Below the pieces are notes generated by a model. The model saw only the letters and a list, made by a program, of their open reading frames with translations. It did no database searches and was not told where the DNA came from. From the NCBI GenBank assembly GCA_022605955.1, contig JAKCOZ010000012.1, positions 20,493,015-20,557,014 of the forward strand: a stretch of 64,000 nt of DNA, read 5' to 3'. The DNA comes from Rallus limicola (Eukaryota > Chordata > Aves > Gruiformes > Rallidae). Position 1 is the first letter of the stretch. Each line of letters starts with the position of its first letter. Positions 26,201-35,200 of this stretch are shown here, piece after piece. Position numbers and translations under genes: made by a program.

Positions 26201-29200
26201 GTATGAGATTGAAATGGGATGTCTAGAAGTCCTTTAGCTACTGCAGCCCTTCCTCAGGGTGACAGCCTGGCTCTGTGGCCCAGACACAAGGGGACACCGG
26301 CCTGGTTACCTCTCCCAGAGGCTGTTACAGCCTCTGACAGCTGAGAAAGTGTAGCTGTGAAAGCATTTAAACACCTGTGGTTGTAGCATTGACAGGCTGG
26401 ACTTGCCTTAAAGGCTAGAGATTAAGTGTGCACAGTGAGAGCAATGAAATGCTGTGAAAAATCTCATGTTCCTTTCCGGGAAAGGCTTGAGCAGCTCTAC
26501 TGGTGTCCATTTACTTCCCACTGATTCTCACCAGAGACTGGCAGCAGCACGCTGTAGATCTCAATATAAATTGTGCCTATTCCTTACTCTACCTTGTGGG
26601 ACGACAGCTAGGTTAGGCAGCGAGTCTCCTAGATTAATCCTTATTTAAAATCAAAGGGCATTTTTGCTCCATCCGTGCTGGCTGGTGGGGAGAGGAGAGG
26701 GACGGGCTCCAGATGCTGCTCTGTGTGCATGGCAGTGCTCAGCGAGGCGGGGAGGGTGGCGGGGGGGATGCTGACCTTTTGAAGGTCACTGATGTTAGCC
26801 TCAGAGGGTAAGAACTATGCTCTGCAGGGTCCCGAGTAGTGTCAGGACTCAGTGAGTCAGGGCTTTTATTTATTTATTTATTTATTTACTTTTATTTGGT
26901 GAGTAGAAAGATAGGAAATGCAGCCCTGAGCAGTTGGATAGAGAGAGACAGGTAGCACCCAGCTGGAGCATCACAAACCCAGCCGTGCTCAGGGATGATT
27001 GTCCCACTGTGCAGAGCTGCTCTCTGGATGGGGAGAGGGAGTGCCTGTCCAGGGACCTGAGATGGGTTGTAATGGTCTGAGCTGGGAGGCTCTGCTCGTA
27101 CCAGCCAGGTCTGTTACAGATATTGCAAACTCTCATTCAGATCTGCATTTCGATTCAGGTCACATAGCCAGCAGCATGTCAGGAAAACCTAGGAATCCTC
27201 CTGAGTGCAGAGCTTAACCTGTAAAACAACCTTGGGCTGGATAAGTATTAACTGCGCCCACATTAAATTAAGAGGAGGGGGCATCTTCCAGAATTTCAAA
27301 GTCCATTGCAGCAAGCAAAAATTGTCAGGAACAGGATGTGGAGATTTCTGCTGAATCTCTTGATTCATTTGAATCAGAGACTGATCTGATCTGTTTTAAT
27401 TGAATTGTGACGTGAGCGTCAATGGCTTTTGCCTCTGCCCCAGCAGAAAGTGTGGCCTGTCCTGCCTGCCACAGGCTCTGCACCAACACCAAACCAGAGG
27501 GGAAGGTGGGAACACTGTTCTCCATTTCACACCTCAGATCCAGAGGACTTCGTCTCTCAGCCGCAGGAGCTAATTATCCAGCAGAATAACCGGCCCAGTG
27601 CAACCACACCGTGCTTTGACTAATTTTAATATCACTTCATCTTAATATGCAGAAGTAATTTGGTCTACTCAACTGCTGCCATAAATAGAAACACAATAGG
27701 TTACGTTGTCAGCAGCCTGAACCTGGGCTCTGCTGTTACGGGCTGTGCTTTGCCAAGCACCCATAGTTTGGGGTTCAGTGACCTTGGATAACTGAGTAGT
27801 TAATGCAAATCTGGTATTTGTAAGTCTAATGACTTAGCTGCATCCCAGCTCACTGCAGCTCGCAGGCTTAGGTACCCAGGTGCTGTAGATATGAAGAAGG
27901 GAAGGTGAGGAGAGGAGTATTTTTCAATCCAACTCTGCCTTGCTATATGGAGGTGGCCAACAGCCACCTGCGAAGAGGCAGTTGCTTGCCTGGGTGTGAA
28001 GCACAGCCTCATGTCAGCTGCACAGCTGTGGCTGTTGGGCCGGCAAGGAGATGACTTCTGTGCATCCACTGTGTTTGTTATAGCCTCTAGACAGGAGCTG
28101 TCTCCATCCCACCTGGATGGAGTTACACTGGATTTTGGACTTGCTGAAGCAGAGAGAGGAGTTCTTCTGCAGATTTGTCAAAAATATTTTTTTGGCTCAA
28201 TATCTGGTAATGAGAAGCTGTGCAAGGAAGGCGGGCTGGACTGTTTAGCTCACCCATGTCCGGAGCCAGGTCTTTTATTTTTATGCTGCTGGTTTTATCT
28301 TGACAGCCCCTGCTCCGCAAATTTTCAGCGTCTTTGTACCATCTGCAGGGGTAAGGGCTGTGCCTTGACCCCAGCACCATGGCTGACCTCAGCGGAGACG
28401 CTCAGAGTGCAGAGTTTATCACCAGAGATGGAGACAGAGACACATCTGCTGCTGGACACGGGGATCTCATCTCTCCCCGTCGCCTTGCCTGGCCACATAG
28501 TAACAAGGCCATCCCATCCCATTCCTATTCTCACTGTCACGGATACTCCTGCGCATGGCTTAGGGGCATTTGCTATCAAGCGGAGCTGTACCTGGGTGGG
28601 AAGTGGCTTGTCCATGGCTCCACATGCATATCAATGTGACAAATTGTCCTCACTGGTCTGTGTGAAGGACAAGGGAGGCTCCAGCCTCTGGGGCCACCAC
28701 CCCATGTGGGACAGGTTGTGGTCCCAGCATGGGATGGAGATGAAAACCTGCCCTCTTCAAAGATATGAGCTCTGTTAGTGTGCCAGTTCCTAGTTTCTCT
28801 GCCCTGTGTTTACCAGGGAAGCAGGAGCTGTGAGCCTTATCTTGCTTTAAAGCAATAAATGAGTATAACAAGGTAAGCAACCCTCCAGAAACCTATTTAG
28901 GAAGAAATTTTATTCCATGGTCCTACCTCAGAATTGATTTTCATTGTTTCCTCGGTGTGGTACAGCAGAAGCTTCTGGCCAGAAGAGGTGAGATTAACAT
29001 ACACCTGGAGGCAGGGGTACTGGGAGATCTTCCAGCAGTCTGGACCACAGCTAAATGAGCAGTTGAAGGTTTCTGTGATGGATGCATTGAGAAGCGAACA
29101 CTGAGCCTCTTCTGTCCAGACACTAAGCAGGAAAAAAAGAGATGTTAGAGTATGGCAAAAATGAGTGATAAGCACTAAACACAGCTCAGGCTTTCCTTCA

Positions 29201-32200
29201 GATATACCGGGGGCATCATCTTGTAGGAGATGGCACATGCTGTAGGGCATTGAGCAACAGCTGGACTCCCTCACGTCACACATCACTGTACTATTCTGTA
29301 GCGCCCACAGGTTGTGCTTTGGGCACAAAAATACCCAGTTCCCTGATGCAGATGTACAAACAAAAGGGGAAACTGGAACTTACAGTCTGGAGAAGGTGTG
29401 TTTGAAATCAAAGGAATCAGTGGAGAAATCAGTGAAGAAAACTGAGCAGCCTGCCCTGGGGAGAGCTGTGCTGTGTGATGGTGATGCCTCGGAAAGCCAG
29501 ATGGCTAACCACAAAGTCCAGCTAAAGAGGGTGCTGTGAGGACAACTTTGCATTATCAGAGTACATACATTCATATGCATGAAGCCAGAGTAACACAGAA
29601 GCAGTACCACATGCAGCTCCACCTGGGGAAAGGCTTTTTCCAGCAGCAGCTTGCTCAGCTTTCCATGAGTTAAGTCCACTGATGTGATTGTTCTGGAGGA
29701 TTTCAGCTTATCTCCCGTTTGCCAGAGGCTCAAACTGGAGTGATGGAACCCGGGTGTGCCTTGGCAATGTTCACCTGGGATTCTTACTTGTATTTAAAAT
29801 CTATGGCTGTGTTTTCCTTTGGAATGTGAACAGTGGGAAGGGTATGCTGAGGGCTCTGTGAAAAGTCCTTCACAGGCTCAGGGTGAGGTTTCACCCCAAG
29901 GCTCCCCCTTAGCCCTGCTCAGCCCCTCTGCTCACACCCAGCATGGCTGTCCTGTCCCTCGCCATGCACAGGCTGAGGGTCTGCTTGCCCCTTGCCAAAC
30001 CTACCCAAGGCTTTACACAGCAAGACATTTCAAAGATTTCTGACTAATTCTCTTGGTGTTTTACTTTGGCAGTAACTCTGCTTGTATATTCTGTTTTATA
30101 TTCATATTAAATTTTGGTATGATTTCTATGGGGAAATCAAGTGAAAGGATTTGTTTCCAATGCCCAGACAGTATTCCGTTGGAGGTGTATTGCTGTCTGT
30201 AAAGGAGAACAACCCCTAAGGAGATCTGGCTGTGCAAAAAGAAGTGACAGAAAGGCCTCCCAGGTTGTCATGTCCTCCTCACTAGCACCTTCCTGACTGC
30301 TGTTTTATTCATGCATGGGGGTAATAAGTAACACCTACCTACCACAGATCCATGAAGATGGAATATTTGATACTTCATAGGTGCTTTGATATCTTCTGGC
30401 AATTTTTCACACTGTTTCCACATGAGCAATTTTGACCTTAGCAGCCTCTGCAACTGACCCTGATATCGCTGAAAAGTCTGGGAGAGCAGTTTGGAAAAGC
30501 AAGTGCTCTTGGATACTTAACAGGGCTTGACCTCTGTTTTCAAAAGCTAAACTTAGCCTGGATTTAAAAAGGGACAAGTACCTTCATTGTACAAATAAGA
30601 TGCTGCAAATCAGCTTGGTTCATCCTCGGGCAATGCTACTCTTTGCTTATCGTTGCAGGGTCAAGTAGGAATATTTTCCTGCAGGCGCCCAGAGATAATT
30701 GAGGATGTTCCTACCAGTTACCTGAAGGCACTTACTGTATGTGCCAGCAGAAGCAGCCTGTGGTGGGTTTATCAAAACATGCCAGGTATTAGCCCCTGCC
30801 TCGGGAGGGGGTTGGGCCATGGCAGACTGATGTTTTGATCCCCAATTACCCACGTTTCGTTCTCTTAACTTCACTGATCAGGGCAGAAAAAACAGTGCTG
30901 ACAGTCTTATTACAGCCTGGGCTGGATTTTAAATAGGGCTGGTGCTTGAAAGCTGATTTCAAATGCTGCTAATGAATCACAGGCCAAACTTTCTGCTCCG
31001 TGGCAGAGAAGGGAACCAGAGAAGGCCTCAGAAAAATTAAGTGTAATGCAGTAATGATGAGAGATGATCTTTCACTTCCAGCAAATTACTGTATTTCAGG
31101 AGGATTTCACTTTTTAAAATGAAAGCAATAACCTACATGGAAAACTAGAGGCTACAAAGCAGCTTGATTCCTTTCCAAAGTTAATTCTCCGTTCTTCATG
31201 TAAAAGTGTGTTGCTTTGCTAAACATTTTTGCCGTTTTCTCCTGAGTTTGGGCTTTGCAGTAACAGCCCCTCAGAGGCTTCCAGGGTTCAGGAGACTGCT
31301 GACCAGCTGACATGGATGTTATGCTGGTGTTAAACTGTGGCAATTCTAAAGCCTGTGGATCAAGAATTCATCAAATAGAGTTCTGATTCTTCCCTCATTT
31401 TTGCCAGTATTGCTCAACTTGTGTTCACTGTAGTTATGCCTAATTTATGCTGGGGTAAGGCCGTGCAGAATCGGGCTGCGTTGACCAAAGGAAAGATGAC
31501 AAATCTTTAACAAAATGAGTCAAAAGAATAAACCACGTGAAGCTAGCTGGAGCAGAGAGTGTGAGGTAGGGTAACCGGCAGGAAATTACCTTTGCATGTA
31601 AGACCGCAGCAGGGTGATTCCCAGGAGAAAGTACATCATGATAGAGCACACCATCATGGCCAGCCCGAGGAGTATGGCTCGGTCTTCTCCGGCTTTTAGA
31701 GCTGTGACTGTTTTCCTTTTGTCCAGTAGATCGTGATCCCTGATTTTTTGGTAAATATTTCTGAGGTTGAAAATAATACATTTTTATGTGAAGTTCATAC
31801 TTAACCAATGAAGCCTCTACAGGGTGGGTAGTTCCACCTCCATACCAATCTCACGGGAGAGAAAGGCTAAGGGTCCTTGGGTGTCCTTTTCCATTGGATT
31901 CACTCTGACCTGGTGGAAACTTACTCATCTCCAAAATAACTTACAGCCATTTCTGAAAAGGTAAAAGCCACTTATAACAATTATAGAGATTAGACCCCTG
32001 TGCCAGCTTGGTAAATCCTTCTTTGGTACAGCTTCATTGGCTCAGTTGAATTACTCCATAGGTGAATCAGACCTGTCAATGCCAACTTGGGCCACCATTA
32101 GAAGATGTTTAGGTATATGAGGTGTCTGTTCTTCAGTTGAATATGGTAACAGGTCTTATGTAGAAAAAAACCCAAAGAAAGTCGTCACTAAATTTATCTG

Positions 32201-35200
32201 AAAGGGCCATGTTCTTTTCTGATTCCCTACAGGCTAGTGGTTTGGGTAATTGTCTGCCTTGAGTGTGACTCAAAGCTCATGAAACACTATGGGGATTTTG
32301 CAATTGATTTCTGTGGGTTTTTTGATTGGAAGCTTATTTACTTTATTTATAAAATAGCTTTCTGGAAGCCCAGTTACTCATTACAGTGAAAACGCTTGCA
32401 GAAAATTATCCACCAAAGCTATTTGTTCTGGGATTAAAAAAAAAAAAAAGTAAAAAAGAAAGAAAAAACCCACAACAAACCATTCCCCCTTCAGCAGAGA
32501 GTCCTTTGCATTTTCTAACCATAAATCCTTCTTTCATCTCTGAGCCTTTGATGATTCAATGGGTCATGAGGACACAATGGTGAAGAAGGAAATATTTGAG
32601 TACATTTCAAACACACTCAAACTTTGTGGGTTTAAAATGTACTTACAGACCTGAGGCTGGTCAAAATCTCCTGTGTTTTCTGTTATGGTTCTTTTGAATG
32701 ATCCAGGCAGCACCCGAAGCATGTGAACCGCACACCTCTGAGCCCTGGCACCACCATAACATGGACATAGTAGTACACGTGGAAGAGGTTCCTCTTCTAC
32801 TGTCTGCAAAATGGCAGGTGAGCAACATCAACATCACTTTGGGTTCTAGCAAACCCACCACTCATTTCAACTGAAACCACCGAGCGTCACTCAACCTTGG
32901 GAAAAAAGCACCGTGTATCAGGCCTGCCGTGTAACTTACACTCACCAACTGGGACAAAGAGATTTAAGGCAGATGTACAATCATACATAAACACAGTAGA
33001 AACAAGAAAATAGATTAAATCATAAACTCCCTGAAACTGGAATTGAATTTGTATTTAGATGATGAGTCACTGCCAGGAAAAGCACATATGGTATGGGGTT
33101 TTATAGCAAGAATCTCGCTTAGATGATACTGCAGTCAATAGTCTCCTGTATTTAAGACCCCTTGAGGTTTCTTTGTCCTACTGTAATTTACATATTTAGA
33201 TGTCCATGGTTGCTCTTCAAAACCATCCTTGAAAGCTTGACAATGTTTTCCTAGTTGGAAATGAAATGGTAATTCAGCCTGTCAAATTTTTCTCTGGTGT
33301 TGGGGAAAAAAAAAATATATTGTGAACTGGCAGACGCAATTGCCTTCAAAGAAGTAACATAGAGTAATAATCTGATGTTACTTTTCTATTATTATTTATC
33401 AAACTGTATTTAACTCTGAGAGCTGCTATTAGGATTTGCATCAGTCCCAAATGGAAGCAGGCGGGAAGGCAGAGACCGTCACGCAGTTCCAGCACATTAA
33501 CCGACCGCACAGCATAACTTATGTCAGCGTGTAGACATAAAACAGACACGGTGCAATCGCTCACTAATGTCACCAGAGCAGCTAAGACATAAAAAGGGAT
33601 ACAAATGGACGATTCAAAAACAAATAGCTAATTGAGAATGGTTACAAATTCTTCCCATGTGGCCCTGAGCCAAGAAACGTGTCATGAGAGGTAAAACAGG
33701 ATGGACCGAAGGATGTGTTGTAAAAATGATCTATCTGGCAGGTGACTGGCAAAGGGCAGGGTGTGCAGTGACCGCCTGCCAGGCAGATCTCCTACACTTG
33801 CCTGCCATGGTAAATAGAATTAAACAAAGCTCTGCCTCTGGGGGTCATGTTTTTGGAGCAGTCATTTGGTTGCTCTTTTGCAAATATTTGTTATTTAAAG
33901 CCCTGAACAACAGAAGAGTGGGAGCTTGGTACACCAACTGAGGGGTTTTTTTCTCCCGAATCCTTGCCAGGTCTCAGTCTGGTAACAGACACTGAGGTGC
34001 ACAGTAACATGGCACGTGCCAGCATGTGACATGCTGGTCCTGATGCACCCCTGGACACGTGCTGAGTAACCATCCCTCCTCCTCCTCCTCCCCACTGGTG
34101 TCTGCACCGGGGAGGTGCCAATTTGCTCTGTATGACATTTGGAACATCTGCTATTACCAGGCTTCATGCTTTTGCCCCCGAGTGCCCTGGTTTCGGGAGG
34201 CACAATACAGCATGCAGAATGTTTTGCCTCTAACGAAGCAGCCATCTCCTTAGCTGGAGCGGCAGCGGGGGCTTGCACACCTGTGTGTGCCTCTCCATAG
34301 GGGTGGCTGTGTGCGCGTGAACTTTCGGCGCAGCCCGGGGACCTCTTTCTGCTCAGTGAGCTGGAAGAGCACAGTGCTTAGCTGGCTGATTTTGGATCCC
34401 AGGGCTGCACAACTACAATTAGCTGACGGCTGCTGTGTGTTTAAGTACAGATCGCTGCATCCCAGACAGTACTCATCTAGGTGACTCCACCTAATACTTA
34501 TGACTGCCTACAGTAATCCCCCACATATGACACCGATGGGGGCTGTTTGTTTTTATGGAAGTCCTGACTGTCAGCACATGAGATCTCTCTGCCCTGTGCA
34601 AAGAAATTTAATAGAAAGCCTCCAGGAACAAAAGGTCTTTCTTCTCCTGATCGTTTCCAAACCAAAGTTATCCCCTGCTGAATCTCTCTGTCCCCGTTTG
34701 CCAAATTGCTCAGATGATATGGGTTGGCTGCTCTACCTGGGCTCAGCTGCCAGAGAGGGAATCTCGGCTGTGCCTGTGCCTGCTGGGACAGAGCAGAGAT
34801 TTCCCTCTCCGTGTCCCTCTGCAGCATGGGGATCCCTCTGCAATGTGGTCAGCAGCTCCTTACATCATCTCCAGAGGAAGGCTTAGGCTTATAACCAGTG
34901 TTATAAAATTAGGCAGCCCAGGTTACATTCATCAGCCTGAACATTCACGGAGAATATCAGCCCCGGGTAAAGCCCACTGACCTTAATAAGAAATTCTATG
35001 TCCTCTGTAGAGTTGCACATATTTGTTGCAGCCAAGACCTGTCGTGAGGGACATGGCCTTTCAGACTTGGTTATGTGAAAGACAGGGTTTGTCTCCTGCA
35101 TCCTGGGTGCTCTGCTGGCATAGGGCTGCTCCGCAGCTCAGGGGTACGGCAAATTTATTAGGATGCATTAGGATTGGTCTAATATGCCAATTAGACCAAT

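Larger units (their letters stand above)
23261..28926 (-). other. KCNMB2: KCNMB2 intron 3
   Basis: The 5.7 kb intron has donor GTAGGA and acceptor TTCACAG. It holds a MIR-like SINE relic (23425-23600), an ancient CR1-like LINE relic (24826-25060), two G-quadruplex motifs (25098-25119 and 26749-26767), a (TTTA)6 microsatellite (26865-26888) and, on the opposite strand, a 255-codon open frame ending at 28778. No further exon was recognised. Confidence 0.85.

Noticed and set aside
27996..28010. GTG start extending the intron 3 open frame to 260 codons
   Set aside because: GTG is not a usual start in vertebrate nuclear genes; the first ATG is at 28011.
28897..29328. 143-codon open frame taken as a whole
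   Set aside because: Only 28927-29122 is exon; the remainder runs through both splice sites into introns.
31440..31808. 122-codon minus-strand open frame over KCNMB2 exon 2
   Set aside because: Wrong frame of a real exon; the true frame matches KCNMB2 and has matching splice sites.
34250..34350. CpG-containing GC-rich patch as a CpG island or alternative promoter
   Set aside because: Only about 100 bases long, with no clear core promoter elements or recognised exon next to it.
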